Below are positions 1-11,194 of a stretch of DNA of 64,000 nt, piece after piece; the first letter of the stretch is position 1, and each line of letters starts with the position of its first letter. The notes under the pieces were generated by a model. That model was not told the DNA's origin. It saw only the letters and a program-made list of their open reading frames with translations, and made no database searches. The DNA is from Pseudomonas sp. UYIF39. GTDB taxonomy: Bacteria; Pseudomonadota; Gammaproteobacteria; Pseudomonadales; Pseudomonadaceae. The stretch lies in contig NZ_JALBYU010000004.1 of assembly GCF_029963765.1 (NCBI RefSeq), forward strand, positions 124,001-188,000, read 5' to 3'. A program made the position numbers and the translations under genes.

Positions 1-739
1 CCTTCTTCTTGACGATGCGCGCCTTGTCTTCGTCGCTCAGGTGATTGAGCAGGCGTTCGTCGTCGATCATGATCCAGGTGCCATTCATCTCGATAACGTC
101 GCGCTCGGCGGCGAAATACAGCGGCACAATCGGGATGCCTTCGAGGTAGATGTACTGCCAGATGTCCAGTTCGGTCCAGTTCGACAACGGGAAAACACGG
201 ATCGATTCGCCCTTGTTGACCTTGCCGTTGTAGACGTTCCACAACTCGGGACGCTGGTTTTTCGGGTCCCAGCGGTGCTTGGTATCGCGGAAGGAATACA
301 CGCGCTCTTTGGCACGGGACTTCTCTTCGTCGCGACGGGCACCACCGAAAGCGGCATCGAAACCGTATTTGTCGAGGGCCTGCTTGAGGCCTTCGGTTTT
401 CATGATATCGGTGTGCTTGGCGCTGCCGTGGGTCAGCGGGTTGATGCCCTGCGCGACGCCATCGGGGTTCACGTGCACGATCAGGTCAAGGCCGAGTTCT
501 TCGACCATGCGGTCGCGGAACGCGTACATTTCCTTGAACTTCCACCGGGTGTCGACGTGCATCACCGGAAACGGCAGTTTGCCAGGGAAGAATGCCTTGC
601 GCGCAAGGTGCAGCATCACGGCGGAGTCTTTACCGACGGAGTACAGCATCACCGGGTTATCGAACTCGGCGGCGACCTCGCGGATGATGTGGATGCTTTC
701 GGCCTCCAGCTGTTTCAGATGCGTCAGTTTGTCGACCAT
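1..739 (-). CDS. cysD: Sulfate adenylyltransferase subunit 2 (partial)
   Basis: Small subunit of ATP sulfurylase, which with the GTPase CysN(C) makes adenosine 5'-phosphosulfate in cysteine biosynthesis. About 246 N-terminal residues are present; the C-terminus runs off the left edge. The start is the ATG whose complement lies at 737-739 ([15 protein letters not shown]). The PP-loop of the PAPS-reductase/ATP-sulfurylase fold is visible as [20 protein letters not shown] near residue 30, followed by [11 protein letters not shown] and the [19 protein letters not shown] segment, all typical of CysD. Full family length is about 305 residues, so roughly 60 are missing. cysNC is expected beyond the window edge. 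Confidence 0.95.
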   Translation of the reverse strand, partial: MVDKLTHLKQLEAESIHIIREVAAEFDNPVMLYSVGKDSAVMLHLARKAFFPGKLPFPVMHVDTRWKFKEMYAFRDRMVEELGLDLIVHVNPDGVAQGINPLTHGSAKHTDIMKTEGLKQALDKYGFDAAFGGARRDEEKSRAKERVYSFRDTKHRWDPKNQRPELWNVYNGKVNKGESIRVFPLSNWTELDIWQYIYLEGIPIVPLYFAAERDVIEMNGTWIMIDDERLLNHLSDEDKARIVKKK

Positions 740-873
740 GGCTACTCACGAAAACGATCTTATGGACGGCCAGCGGGCCGTGTTCGAGCGGGGATCCTAG
801 CACAGCGTCCTCTTCTAATCAGGACGCAAGCTAGATCGAAAGGGCATATGAATATACCCCCTCGTTTGGGCCG

Positions 874-1632
874 TCAGATGGGGTTCGGGCAATCAATGAA
901 GATGTGCTCAACGGCAAAACGCCGCGCCAGATAATCCCCCAGCGCCTGAACGCCGTAGCGCTCGGTGGCGTGGTGGCCGGCGGCGATGAAGCTGATGTCG
1001 TTTTCCCGGGCGCTGTGGAAGGTCTGCTCGGACGCCTCACCGCTGAGGTACAAGTCGACGCCGGCCAGCACGGCCTGATCGATGTACCCCTGACCGCCAC
1101 CGGTGCACCAGCCAACGCGGCGAATCATCTCGCTGCCTTCGATCAGCAAGGGCTCGCGGCCCATGACTTCTTGTACGCGACGGGCAAAATCGCGGGCCGT
1201 CACCGGCTCGCTCAATGAACCGACCAGGCCGACAACTTTGAGATTGTCCGGATCCAATGGGCCTTCCACAGTGATATCGAGCTGACGTGCCAGTTGCACG
1301 TTATTGCCGACTTCAGGGTGCAGATCCAGCGGCAGATGGTAGGACAACAGGCTGATATCGTGCTTGAGCAGGGTTTTCAACCGACGTTGCTTCATTCCGG
1401 TGATGCACGGATTCTCGCCTTTCCAGAAATAGCCGTGATGCACCAGCACCAAATCGGCGCTGGCTTCCACAGCGGCGTCGAGCAACGCCTGGCTGGCGGT
1501 GACGCCACTGACGATGCGCATGACCTGCGGCCGGCCTTCGACCTGCAACCCGTTGGGGCAGTAATCGGCAATCTTTGCACTGTTAAGGTAACGGTCGGCT
1601 TCTTCGACCAGGGTGCTCAGGGCGACGGCCAT
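874..1632 (-). CDS. Nif3-like dinuclear metal-centre protein (DUF34/YbgI family)
   Basis: A 252-residue member of the Nif3/YbgI family, which forms toroidal hexamers with a two-metal site in each subunit. Its physiological substrate is not settled; a GTP cyclohydrolase-like role has been proposed for homologues. Visible family features are ADYCPNGLQVEGRP near residue 22, the metal-ligand motifs VLVHHGYFWKGE and LLSYHLPLDLHPEVGNN, and the C-terminal SGEASEQTFHSARE and AAGHHATERYG. The start ATG (MAVALSTLVEEADRYL) is preceded by AGGAGTC. It is divergent from algW, from which it is separated by about 100 bp, and is followed on the same strand by cysD. Length is normal for the family. Confidence 0.92.
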   Translation of the reverse strand: MAVALSTLVEEADRYLNSAKIADYCPNGLQVEGRPQVMRIVSGVTASQALLDAAVEASADLVLVHHGYFWKGENPCITGMKQRRLKTLLKHDISLLSYHLPLDLHPEVGNNVQLARQLDITVEGPLDPDNLKVVGLVGSLSEPVTARDFARRVQEVMGREPLLIEGSEMIRRVGWCTGGGQGYIDQAVLAGVDLYLSGEASEQTFHSARENDISFIAAGHHATERYGVQALGDYLARRFAVEHIFIDCPNPI

Positions 1633-1653
1633 AAAAGACTCCTAAATATCCCG

Positions 1654-1681
1654 TTCAGAGGCACGCTTCGCCTCGTATAAT
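1654..1681 (+). promoter_or_regulatory. Candidate sigma-70 promoter of algW
   Basis: A perfect TATAAT at 1676-1681 lies 16 bp downstream of TTCAGA (1654-1659), a weak -35. It sits about 55 bp before the algW start in the gap between two divergent genes. The -10 is convincing and the -35 is poor. Confidence 0.5.
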
Positions 1682-1734
1682 GCGCGACATTATGGGCGGT
1701 CTCATACCGCCTGCAACCTCTCAGGACGTGCTTA

Positions 1735-2895
1735 ATGCTCAAGGCGCTGCGTTTTTCCGGCTGGCCGCTGTTGGCCGGCGTGCTTATTGCTCTGTTAATC
1801 ATCCAGCGTTACCCGCAGTGGGTCGGGCTCCCAAGCCTTGACGTCAACATGCAGCAAGCCCCGCAAACCACCACCATGCAACAAGGCCCCGTGTCCTATG
1901 CCGACGCGGTGACCACCGCCGCACCGTCGGTGGTCAACCTGTACACCACCAAAGTCATCAACAAACCGAACCATCCGCTGTTCGAGGATCCGCAGTTCCG
2001 CCGCTTCTTCGGCGACAACTCGCCGAAACAGAAGCGCATGGAATCGAGCCTCGGCTCCGGCGTGATCATGAGCCCGGAAGGTTACCTGCTGACCAACAAC
2101 CACGTGACCACCGGTGCCGACCAGATCGTGGTGGCGCTCAAGGACGGTCGTGAAACCCTGGCCCGGGTGATCGGCAGCGACCCGGAAACCGACCTTGCGG
2201 TCCTGAAGATCGACTTGAAGAATCTCCCATCGATCACCGTCGGGCGTTCCGACAACATCCGCATCGGCGACGTGGCCCTGGCCATCGGCAACCCGTTCGG
2301 CGTCGGCCAGACCGTGACCATGGGTATCATCAGCGCCACCGGGCGCAATCAGCTGGGCCTGAACAACTACGAAGACTTCATCCAGACCGATGCTGCGATC
2401 AACCCCGGCAACTCCGGCGGTGCGCTGGTGGATGCAAACGGCAACCTGACCGGCATCAACACGGCGATCTTCTCCAAGTCCGGCGGTTCGCAAGGCATCG
2501 GTTTCGCAATCCCGGTGAAACTGGCCATGGAAGTGATGAAGTCGATTATCGAGCACGGCCAGGTGATTCGCGGCTGGCTCGGTATCGAAGTGCAGCCATT
2601 GAGCCAGGAACTGGCGGAATCGTTTGGCCTGTCGGGGCGCCCGGGCATTGTGGTCGCGGGGATTTTCCGTGACGGCCCGGCGCAGAAGGCCGGCCTGCAA
2701 CTGGGTGACGTGATCCTCAGCATCGACGGCGAACCGGCCGGCGATGGTCGTCGTTCGATGAACCAGGTCGCGCGGATCAAACCGACCGACAAGGTCACGA
2801 TTCAGGTGATGCGCAACGGCAAAGAGCTCAAGCTCACTGCCGAGATCGGTTTGCGTCCGCCACCTGCGCCGGTCAAAGAGAAGGAAGAAGAGTAA
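1735..2895 (+). CDS. algW: Periplasmic serine protease AlgW (DegS family)
   Basis: Inner-membrane-anchored trypsin-like protease with a C-terminal PDZ domain. In pseudomonads AlgW makes the first cut in the anti-sigma factor MucA when the PDZ domain senses misfolded outer-membrane proteins, releasing AlgU. The 386 residues contain one N-terminal membrane segment (GWPLLAGVLIALLII), the His of LLTNNHVTTGA, the Asp of DPETDLAVLK and the Ser of INPGNSGGALV. A single PDZ domain follows from about residue 275 (GWLGIEVQPL to IQVMRNGKEL). One PDZ rather than two separates it from DegP/MucD. It is monocistronic between a divergent Nif3 gene and convergent hisC. Confidence 0.94.
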   Translation: MLKALRFSGWPLLAGVLIALLIIQRYPQWVGLPSLDVNMQQAPQTTTMQQGPVSYADAVTTAAPSVVNLYTTKVINKPNHPLFEDPQFRRFFGDNSPKQKRMESSLGSGVIMSPEGYLLTNNHVTTGADQIVVALKDGRETLARVIGSDPETDLAVLKIDLKNLPSITVGRSDNIRIGDVALAIGNPFGVGQTVTMGIISATGRNQLGLNNYEDFIQTDAAINPGNSGGALVDANGNLTGINTAIFSKSGGSQGIGFAIPVKLAMEVMKSIIEHGQVIRGWLGIEVQPLSQELAESFGLSGRPGIVVAGIFRDGPAQKAGLQLGDVILSIDGEPAGDGRRSMNQVARIKPTDKVTIQVMRNGKELKLTAEIGLRPPPAPVKEKEEE

Positions 2896-2906
2896 GTAGC
2901 CCCCAC

Positions 2907-2944
2907 AAAAAACCTGTGGGAGCGAGCTTGCTCCAACAGGTTTT
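2907..2944. terminator. Bidirectional terminator between algW and hisC
   Basis: Inverted repeat AAAACCTGT...ACAGGTTTT with an inner GGAGC/GCTCC pair, flanked by A and T runs, in the gap between the convergent genes algW and hisC. The core (TGTGGGAGCGAGCTTGCTCC) is the common fluorescens-group REP-like palindrome, so a REP element is being used as a terminator. Confidence 0.75.
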
Positions 2945-2952
2945 GCGGTGGT

Positions 2953-4005
2953 TTAGAGCTCGCCCAGGCCGTCGATCAACGCCTGATTCTGCTCCGGTGT
3001 GCCAATCGAAATCCGCAGGAACTGGGCAATCCGCTCCTGCTTGAAGTGCCGAACGATCACACCCTGCTCGCGCAACTTCGCAGCCAACCCGGCCGCATCG
3101 TGCTGTGGGTGACGGGCGAAAATGAAGTTTGCCGCCGACGGCAGGACTTCAAAGCCCTTTCCTTCCAATTGCGCAACGACCCACTCACGATTCTCGATGA
3201 CCAACCGGCAGGTCTTGTCGAAGTACTCACGATCTTCAAACGCTGCGGCTGCACCGACATTCGCGAGGCGATCAATCGGATAGGAGTTGAAGCTGTTCTT
3301 GATGCGCTCCAGCGCCTCGATCAGGTCCGGATGCCCCACCGCCAACCCCACCCGCAGGCCGGCCAGCGAACGGGACTTGGACAGGGTCTGGGTCACCAGC
3401 AGATTCGGATAACGGTCCACCAGGCTGATCGCCGTCTCACCGCCAAAATCGATGTAAGCCTCATCCACCACGACCACTGAATCCGGGCTGGCCTTGAGGA
3501 TTTGTTCCACGGCATCCAGCGCCAACAGGCAGCCAGTCGGTGCGTTCGGATTCGGGAAGATGATCCCGCCGTTCGGCTTGGCGTAGTCCGCCGGGTTGAT
3601 CTGGAACTGCTCGTCCAGCGGCACCGCGTCGAAGGCGATGCCGTACAACCCGCAGTAAACCGGATAGAAGCTGTAGCTGATGTCCGGGAACAGCAGCGGC
3701 TGATCGTGTTGCAGCAAACCGTGAAAGATGTGCGCCAGGACTTCATCGGAACCATTGCCGAGAAACACCTGATTGCTCTGCACGCCGTAGTACTTGGCGA
3801 CTGCTTGCTTGAGCACATCACTGTTCGGGTCCGGGTACAGACGCAAATTGTCATTCAGTTCGGTCTGCATCGCCGCCAAGGCTTTTGGCGATGGTCCGTA
3901 CGGGTTTTCGTTGGTGTTGAGCTTCACCAGCTTCGCCAGTTTCGGCTGCTCGCCCGGCACGTAAGGCACCAGATTCTTGACGAACGGGCTCCAGAATTTA
4001 CTCAT
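2953..4005 (-). CDS. hisC: Histidinol-phosphate aminotransferase
   Basis: PLP-dependent aminotransferase, fold type I, that converts imidazole-acetol phosphate and glutamate to L-histidinol phosphate. The 350 residues start [15 protein letters not shown]. Visible are the substrate-binding [12 protein letters not shown] near residue 30, [11 protein letters not shown] (phosphate-binding region), the FPNPNAPTG segment, [11 protein letters not shown] with the cofactor-contacting Asp and Tyr, and the PLP lysine in [16 protein letters not shown]. The start lies 2 bp after the hisD stop, so hisD and hisC are co-transcribed. Length is normal. Confidence 0.96.
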   Translation of the reverse strand: MSKFWSPFVKNLVPYVPGEQPKLAKLVKLNTNENPYGPSPKALAAMQTELNDNLRLYPDPNSDVLKQAVAKYYGVQSNQVFLGNGSDEVLAHIFHGLLQHDQPLLFPDISYSFYPVYCGLYGIAFDAVPLDEQFQINPADYAKPNGGIIFPNPNAPTGCLLALDAVEQILKASPDSVVVVDEAYIDFGGETAISLVDRYPNLLVTQTLSKSRSLAGLRVGLAVGHPDLIEALERIKNSFNSYPIDRLANVGAAAAFEDREYFDKTCRLVIENREWVVAQLEGKGFEVLPSAANFIFARHPQHDAAGLAAKLREQGVIVRHFKQERIAQFLRISIGTPEQNQALIDGLGEL

Positions 4006-4007
4006 AT

Positions 4008-5345
4008 TCAGTTCCCCTGCCCTTGTAGAGAGTCTTCGTCAACGATGCGGTATTCGGCACTGCGCGCGTGAGCGGTCAGCGACTCGCCACGGGCCAGCAC
4101 GGAAGCGGTTTTGCCCAGTTCCGACGCACCCTGCTCGGAGCAGAAGATGATCGACGAACGCTTCTGGAAGTCGTACACACCCAGCGGCGAGGAGAAACGC
4201 GCGGTGCCGGAGGTTGGCAACACGTGGTTGGGACCTGCGCAGTAGTCACCCAAGGCTTCGGAGGTGTGACGGCCCATGAAGATCGCGCCAGCGTGGCGAA
4301 TCTTCGGCAGCCAGGCCTGCGGATCAGCAACGGACAACTCTAGGTGTTCCGGTGCGATGCGGTTGGCCACTTCGATGGCTTGGTCCATGTCGCGGACCTT
4401 GATCAGCGCACCACGGCCATTGATCGACGTTTCGATGATCTCGGCGCGTTCCATGGTCGGCAGCAGTTTGGCGATGCTGGCGGCGACCTTGTCGAGGAAC
4501 TCGGCGTCCGGGCTGACCAGGATGGCCTGGGCGTCTTCGTCGTGTTCGGCTTGGGAGAACAGGTCCATGGCGATCCAGTCCGGATCAGTCTGGCCGTCGC
4601 AGACCACGAGGATTTCGGATGGGCCGGCGATCATATCGATGCCGACCTGGCCGAACACGTGGCGCTTGGCGGTGGCGACATAGATGTTGCCCGGACCGAC
4701 TACCTTGTCGACTTTCGGCACGCTTTCGGTGCCGTAAGCCAGCGCGGCAACCGCTTGGGCGCCACCGATGGTGAACACGCGGTCGACGCCGGCGATGCAG
4801 GCTGCGGCCAGCACCAGCTCGTTGATTTCGCCACGAGGCGTCGGCACCACCATGACCACTTCGGTCACACCGGCCACCTTGGCCGGAATCGCGTTCATCA
4901 GCACCGAGGACGGATAAGACGCCTTGCCACCCGGTACATACAGGCCGGCGCGATCCAGCGGAGTAACTTTCTGGCCCAGCACGGTGCCGTCGGCTTCGGT
5001 GTAGCTCCAGGAGTCCTGCTTCTGTCTCTCGTGGTAGCTGCGTACTCGGGACGCGGCTTTTTCCAGCGCTTCACGCTGAGGCACGGTGATTCGGGTCAGG
5101 GCCAGTTCCAGGCGCTCACGAGGCAGGATCAGGTCCGCCATGGACGCGACCTGCAGGCCGTCGAACTTTTGGGTGAATTCCACCAGTGCCGCATCGCCAC
5201 GCTCGCGCACGGCCTTGATGATGTCCAGCACCCGCTGATTGACCGAGTCGTCAGACACACTTTCCCAGCTCAGCAGATGATCCAGATGATGTGCGAAATC
5301 CGGGTCAGCAGCGTTGAGTCGGCGAATTGCAGTCGGTGCGGTCAT
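4008..5345 (-). CDS. hisD: Histidinol dehydrogenase
   Basis: Zinc-dependent NAD enzyme catalysing the last two oxidations of histidine biosynthesis (histidinol to histidine). I chose the start [17 protein letters not shown], giving 445 residues. An in-frame ATG 22 codons further out would add a sequence not usual in this family. Family motifs present are [29 protein letters not shown], the metal/active-site segment [13 protein letters not shown], the catalytic pair in RIAPEHLEL, and the [20 protein letters not shown] signature near residue 370. It lies between hisG and hisC in one minus-strand his group. Confidence 0.96.
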   Translation of the reverse strand: MTAPTAIRRLNAADPDFAHHLDHLLSWESVSDDSVNQRVLDIIKAVRERGDAALVEFTQKFDGLQVASMADLILPRERLELALTRITVPQREALEKAASRVRSYHERQKQDSWSYTEADGTVLGQKVTPLDRAGLYVPGGKASYPSSVLMNAIPAKVAGVTEVVMVVPTPRGEINELVLAAACIAGVDRVFTIGGAQAVAALAYGTESVPKVDKVVGPGNIYVATAKRHVFGQVGIDMIAGPSEILVVCDGQTDPDWIAMDLFSQAEHDEDAQAILVSPDAEFLDKVAASIAKLLPTMERAEIIETSINGRGALIKVRDMDQAIEVANRIAPEHLELSVADPQAWLPKIRHAGAIFMGRHTSEALGDYCAGPNHVLPTSGTARFSSPLGVYDFQKRSSIIFCSEQGASELGKTASVLARGESLTAHARSAEYRIVDEDSLQGQGN

Positions 5346-5469
5346 AGCGAGAGCCTCATAGGAATGGCGAAAACTCAGGTACCCGAAGCTACCATCGATC
5401 CGCTTGGGCACCTGAGAATTCTGGCTATGAGGCGGATAGACGGGCGCGACTTAACGTCGCGCAGGTAAA

Positions 5470-6105
5470 TCAGCCGCGGTGTCGAGACTCCACTGCCTTG
5501 CGCAGGGTGTCGATCAACGCCTGGATACGGGCGTGCTGCATTTTCATCGAAGCTTTGTTCACGATCAGCCGGGAGCTGATGTCGGCAATGAAATCCTGGG
5601 GTTCCAGACCATTGGCGCGCAGGGTGTTGCCGGTGTCGACCACGTCGATGATCTTGTCTGCCAGACCGATCAGCGGCGCCAGTTCCATCGAGCCATAGAG
5701 CTTGATGATGTCGACCTGACGGCCCTGTTCGGCGTAGTAGCGCTTGGCAACGTTGACGAATTTGGTCGCCACACGCAGGCGGCCCTTGGGCTCGACATCG
5801 CCGACACGGCCGGCGGTCATCAGCTTGCAGAGGGCAATTCGCAGGTCCAATGGCTCGTACAGGCCTTGGCCACCATATTCCATCAGCACATCTTTACCGG
5901 CGACGCCCAGGTCCGCGGCACCATGTTCGACGTAAGTCGGCACATCGGTGGCGCGTACGATCAGCAGACGCACATCGGCCTGAGTCGTGGGGATGATCAG
6001 CTTGCGGCTCTTGTCCGGATTCTCGGTCGGCACGATGCCCGCTTCAGCCAGAAGCGGCAGGGTGTCGTCAAGGATGCGGCCCTTGGACAGTGCGATGGTC
6101 AACAT
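5470..6105 (-). CDS. hisG: ATP phosphoribosyltransferase, short form
   Basis: First enzyme of histidine synthesis; it condenses ATP and PRPP. At 211 residues this is the short form, which lacks the C-terminal histidine-sensing domain and needs the HisZ regulatory subunit. hisZ is not in this window. Motifs: [19 protein letters not shown] at the N-terminus, the [13 protein letters not shown] segment, and [17 protein letters not shown], the PRPP-binding loop. It lies between murA and hisD, a gene order common in Pseudomonas. Confidence 0.96.
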   Translation of the reverse strand: MLTIALSKGRILDDTLPLLAEAGIVPTENPDKSRKLIIPTTQADVRLLIVRATDVPTYVEHGAADLGVAGKDVLMEYGGQGLYEPLDLRIALCKLMTAGRVGDVEPKGRLRVATKFVNVAKRYYAEQGRQVDIIKLYGSMELAPLIGLADKIIDVVDTGNTLRANGLEPQDFIADISSRLIVNKASMKMQHARIQALIDTLRKAVESRHRG

Positions 6106-6233
6106 GGGAAACGTCAGTCCTTATCAGGCTACTGATGCCCGGTCGCAAATGGCGCCGAACACACATCGAGCCTGAAACAGGCTCGACTTGAAACGAAATC
6201 AACGGGCGCGTCCCTGCGCCCATGCAGCAGAAA

Positions 6234-7761
<1,528 letters not shown>

Positions 7762-7805
7762 GCTCAACCTCAATCGGCGCCCTGTGCGCGCGGGTCGGAC
7801 ATCAT

Positions 7806-7866
7806 ACAAAAAAGCCCCGCGCCTGCGAACCCCGCGAAGCAGGACTCTGACGGGGGGGCTTCTTTA
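7806..7866 (-). terminator. Terminator after mlaFEDCB
   Basis: Stem AAGCCCC (from about 7812) pairs with GGGGGCTT (to about 7861) and is flanked by A and T runs. It lies directly after the mlaB stop, ending the mla operon before ibaG. The loop is long and holds a second small hairpin (GCCTGC/GCAGG). Confidence 0.6.
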
Positions 7867-7875
7867 TAGATGCGG

Positions 7876-8181
7876 TTAGGGATGCGCCAACAGCTCGGTC
7901 AATTCGCTGACCTGAGCGATTTCGCGCATGTCTTCTGGCATCCCGCGGATGCTCAGCGCCTTGCCGGCCGCCTCTGCATCACGCATGAAGCACAGCAGCA
8001 GCGACAAGCCGACACTGCTGGACTTCAACACTGCCGAGCAATCGACCACCAGTGCAGCGGCCTTGCTGGATTTGATCAGCGCCTGCCCCTGCTTGCGCAA
8101 GTGGGGGCCAGTGCGGTAATCCAGCATGCCGCTAAGCGTCAGCTCGCCGGATTCGCTCATGCGAATGGCCGACACACTCAT
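7876..8181 (-). CDS. mlaB: STAS-domain lipid transport protein MlaB
   Basis: Cytoplasmic STAS-domain subunit of the MlaFEDB ABC complex, which moves phospholipids between the inner and outer membranes. The 101 residues start MSVSAIRMSESGELTLSG; the central VVDCSAVLKSSSVGLSLLLCFM is the STAS helix-loop that contacts MlaF. Its ATG overlaps the mlaC stop by 4 bp, which shows translational coupling and fixes the start over a longer upstream option. Last gene of mlaFEDCB. Confidence 0.9.
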   Translation of the reverse strand: MSVSAIRMSESGELTLSGMLDYRTGPHLRKQGQALIKSSKAAALVVDCSAVLKSSSVGLSLLLCFMRDAEAAGKALSIRGMPEDMREIAQVSELTELLAHP

Positions 8182-8834
8182 TGAGCTTGCGTCTCGGTTG
8201 TTTGCTTCTGACTCGCTTCCTTGGCTTTGGCGACTTCCCCAGCCCAACCATTGATGGTCTTGTCCAGGTCGTTGCCATTGCGCTGCATCGCATCAGCGAA
8301 CTGATCACGGAACAGCTTGCCAATGTTAATGCCGTTAATGATTACGTTGCGCAACTTCCACTCGCCATTGATCTTTTCGAGTGTGTAAGACACAGGATAG
8401 ACCGCGCCATTGGTGCCCTTGACGGTCATGCCAACGCTTGTACGGTCTCCCGACTCATCCTTGGCAGGGTCTACGACGATCCCCTGGTTGTTGTATTCGA
8501 GCAAAGCGTTGCCATAGAACTGGAACAGACCCTTTTTGAAGTTTTCTTCAAAGGTCTTCATTTGCGCAGGCGTGGCTTTGCGCGAGTATTTAACCGTCAT
8601 GATGCTCTTGGAAATGCCCTCGGCATCCACAACAGGTCCGACGATGCTGTCCAGTGCGGCATAAAAGTCTTTCGGATCCTGCTTGTACTTCTCTTTATTG
8701 GTCGCCAGATCGGCAAGTAACCGATTGGTGGTGTCCTTTACCAGTTCGTGCGCGGAAGGCGCCGCCACGGCGTTAGCCATCAAAGGCAGGGCCGCGAGTA
8801 TTACCAACAGGCCACGTCGCAAGGTAGAGATCAT
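8178..8834 (-). CDS. mlaC: Periplasmic phospholipid-binding protein MlaC
   Basis: Soluble periplasmic carrier that shuttles phospholipid between the outer-membrane MlaA complex and MlaD. 218 residues with a signal peptide (ISTLRRGLLVILAALPLMANAVAA, cut near residue 25). The mature protein begins PSAHELVKDTTNRLLADL and shows the Tol-Tol-Ttg2 family pattern: KDFYAALDSIVGPVVD, SKSIMTVKYSRKATPAQ, and the C-terminal EWKLRNVIINGINIGKLFRDQF. Start is 11 bp after the mlaD stop and its stop overlaps mlaB. Confidence 0.94.
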   Translation of the reverse strand: MISTLRRGLLVILAALPLMANAVAAPSAHELVKDTTNRLLADLATNKEKYKQDPKDFYAALDSIVGPVVDAEGISKSIMTVKYSRKATPAQMKTFEENFKKGLFQFYGNALLEYNNQGIVVDPAKDESGDRTSVGMTVKGTNGAVYPVSYTLEKINGEWKLRNVIINGINIGKLFRDQFADAMQRNGNDLDKTINGWAGEVAKAKEASQKQTTETQAQ

Positions 8835-8845
8835 TCAAAAGCTCC

Positions 8846-9313
8846 TCATTTGGCGTCTTTACTAACGGTATTGAGCAGAAATTTACCGATCAGGTCTTCG
8901 AGTACCAGCGACGACTGCGTGTCGTGGATGGTTCCACCATCCTTGAGCAAGCCTTCTTCGCCGCCCACGCTGAGACCGATGTACTTCTCGCCCAACAGGC
9001 CAGCGGTCAGGATAGATGCAGTGGAGTCAGTCGGCAGGTTATCTACGCGCTTTTCCAGCTGCATGGTCACTCGACCGGTGAAACTGTCGCGGTCCAGATC
9101 GATCGCCGTGACCTTGCCGATGGTCACACCGGCCATGGTCACTTTAGCTCTGACCGTCAAACCGGCGATATTGTCGAAATACGCATAAAGTTTATAAGTG
9201 TCGGTGGTTGCGCTCGGGGACAGGCCACTCACGCGCAACGCCAGTAACAGCAAAGCCAGGATGCCAGCCAGCAAGAAAAGGCCGACACCGATTTCCAGGG
9301 TGCGGTTTTGCAT
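8846..9313 (-). CDS. mlaD: MCE-domain lipid transport protein MlaD
   Basis: Membrane-anchored MCE protein; six copies form the periplasmic ring of the Mla transporter. 155 residues: one N-terminal membrane segment (IGVGLFLLAGILALLLLALRV), the MCE domain (YKLYAYFDNIAGLTVRAKVTMAG), and the hydrophobic central-pore element LTAGLLGEKYIGLSVGG. Its ATG overlaps the mlaE stop by one base (TGATG), so the pair is translationally coupled. Confidence 0.94.
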   Translation of the reverse strand: MQNRTLEIGVGLFLLAGILALLLLALRVSGLSPSATTDTYKLYAYFDNIAGLTVRAKVTMAGVTIGKVTAIDLDRDSFTGRVTMQLEKRVDNLPTDSTASILTAGLLGEKYIGLSVGGEEGLLKDGGTIHDTQSSLVLEDLIGKFLLNTVSKDAK

Positions 9314-10110
9314 CAGAAATCTCCAAACATCAAGGCGGTCAGAATAAAGTCCAGGCCGAGTACAGCCAAAGAGGCATACACCACGGTCTTGGTAGTGGCA
9401 CGACTGATCCCCTCGGAAGTGGGCTCGCAGTCATAGCCTTGGAATACGGCGATCCAGGTCACGACAAAGGCGAAAACGATGCTTTTGATGATGCCGTTGA
9501 GCACATCGTCTGCAAAGGTCACGCTGTTCTGCATGTTGGACCAGTAGGAACCTTCATAGACACCCAGCCAGTCGACGGCCACCCACGAACCACCCCAGAT
9601 TCCCACCACGCTGAAGATCATCGCCAGCACCGGCAGGGAAATGAAGCCGGCCCACAGGCGCGGGGCAATGATGTACTTGAGCGGGTCGACACCAATCATT
9701 TCCAGACTGGACAGCTGCTCGGTGGACTTCATGTTGCCGATTTCGGCAGTCAATGCCGAACCGGCGCGCCCGGCGAACAGCAATGCCGTGACCACGGGGC
9801 CCAGTTCACGCAACAGCGTCAGCGCAACCATCTGGCCGACCGCCTGCTCCGAACCGTAGCTGGATAGAATGTTGAAGCCTTGCAGCGCCAGCACCATGCC
9901 AATGAATACCCCGGAGACCACGATGATCACCAGGGACATTACGCCCACCGAATGCAGTTGCTTGATCAGCAAGCCAAAACCGCCGCCAATGCCGCCACGG
10001 CCAAGCAAGGCATGAAACAGGAATATCGCCGAACGGCCGAACACCCCCAGCACGTCAATGCCAGCGTGTCCGAACCGGCGAACCCGTTCTATTAGTGAAA
10101 TCTTGCGCAT
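9313..10110 (-). CDS. mlaE: Lipid ABC transporter permease MlaE
   Basis: Integral membrane permease (265 residues) of the MlaFEDB complex. It contains several hydrophobic segments and the MlaE family core: [32 protein letters not shown]..., [24 protein letters not shown], and [26 protein letters not shown]. The start is the ATG at 10110 ([17 protein letters not shown]); one codon further out is a TTG. The ATG overlaps the mlaF stop by one base. Confidence 0.95.
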   Translation of the reverse strand: MRKISLIERVRRFGHAGIDVLGVFGRSAIFLFHALLGRGGIGGGFGLLIKQLHSVGVMSLVIIVVSGVFIGMVLALQGFNILSSYGSEQAVGQMVALTLLRELGPVVTALLFAGRAGSALTAEIGNMKSTEQLSSLEMIGVDPLKYIIAPRLWAGFISLPVLAMIFSVVGIWGGSWVAVDWLGVYEGSYWSNMQNSVTFADDVLNGIIKSIVFAFVVTWIAVFQGYDCEPTSEGISRATTKTVVYASLAVLGLDFILTALMFGDF

Positions 10111-10919
10111 CAACGCTGCCCCAGAAGATCTGCGCGGTAATCCGTCGCTGGAAAGTGATAGGCGACCGGACCGTCAGGCTCGCCTGTCATGAATTGACGG
10201 ATGCGTGGCTCCTGCGAGTTCATCAGCTCCTCGGGAGTGCCCTGCCCCAATACCTGGCCTTCGCCGACGACATAGATGTAATCGGCGATGCTCGCGGTCT
10301 CGGCCAGGTCGTGGGATACCACGATACTGGTGATGCCCAGCGCATCGTTGAGCAGGCGGATCAGACGCACCAGCACGCCCATGGCGATGGGGTCCTGGCC
10401 GACAAATGGCTCGTCATACATGAGAATCTGCGGGTCGAGGGCGATTGCACGGGCCAGCGCGACACGACGCTTCATGCCGCCGGACAACTCGTCAGGCATC
10501 AGATCGATGGCGCCACGCAAGCCCACGGCCTGCAATTTGAGCAGGACAATGTCCCGGATCATTTCTTCCGGCAGTTCGGTATGAACGCGCAGCGGAAAGG
10601 CGACGTTCTCGAACACATCGAGATCGGTAAACAGAGCACCGCTCTGAAACAGTACGCCCATGTGCTTGCGCGCATCGAACAGGTCACTGCGCGATAGCTT
10701 CGGCAGGTTCTGCCCGTTGACCCAGACTTCGCCTTTGGTGGGCCGCAACTGTGCGCCCATCAGCCGCAACAGCGTGGTCTTGCCACACCCGGAAGGCCCC
10801 ATGATGCCGGTGACCTTGCCGCGCGGAATACGTATATCAACGTTATTGAAAATGCTGCGCGCACCGCGCTTGAAGGTCAGTCCCTTCAGCTCGACCGCGT
10901 AGGCTTTATCGGCACTCAT
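10110..10919 (-). CDS. mlaF: Lipid ABC transporter ATPase MlaF
   Basis: Cytoplasmic ATPase of the Mla phospholipid transporter (269 residues), first gene of mlaFEDCB. ABC motifs in order: Walker [14 protein letters not shown] near residue 42, Q-loop [11 protein letters not shown], signature [16 protein letters not shown], Walker [14 protein letters not shown], and the switch His in IVVSHDLAE. The C-terminal tail ([18 protein letters not shown]) follows the MlaF pattern of reaching the neighbouring subunit. Divergent from kdsD across about 275 bp. Confidence 0.95.
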   Translation of the reverse strand: MSADKAYAVELKGLTFKRGARSIFNNVDIRIPRGKVTGIMGPSGCGKTTLLRLMGAQLRPTKGEVWVNGQNLPKLSRSDLFDARKHMGVLFQSGALFTDLDVFENVAFPLRVHTELPEEMIRDIVLLKLQAVGLRGAIDLMPDELSGGMKRRVALARAIALDPQILMYDEPFVGQDPIAMGVLVRLIRLLNDALGITSIVVSHDLAETASIADYIYVVGEGQVLGQGTPEELMNSQEPRIRQFMTGEPDGPVAYHFPATDYRADLLGQR

Positions 10920-11194
10920 CTAAACTCCTTGCGATGCAGCCTCTCACTCGGACGCCTGGCTTTCTCGCGAAAGCACAACCTCCTGGGCAGGCCGAACTGG
11001 CGGCGAACTATATCACTGCAAAGGCCAAGCGCCCAAGGCCCAAGCCGGGCCATGTTGAGGAACATGACAGTCTAAAAGCTTCCATTCAGGGGGATTAGGT
11101 AACCAGGAATGACAAAGCGCGACGAACTTGCGTGAGGGTTTCGATCATTACCGTTATAATCGCCGCCTTTTCATCAGGCTATACGATTTCTGAC
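10920..11194. promoter_or_regulatory. Divergent promoter region mlaF / kdsD
   Basis: A gap of 275 bp between the divergent mla and kdsD-lpt operons must carry both promoters. A perfect TATAAT (11155-11160) lies about 35 bp before the kdsD start, but I find no good -35 at 17 bp. No clear promoter could be picked for mlaF. Nothing else recognisable is present. Confidence 0.45.
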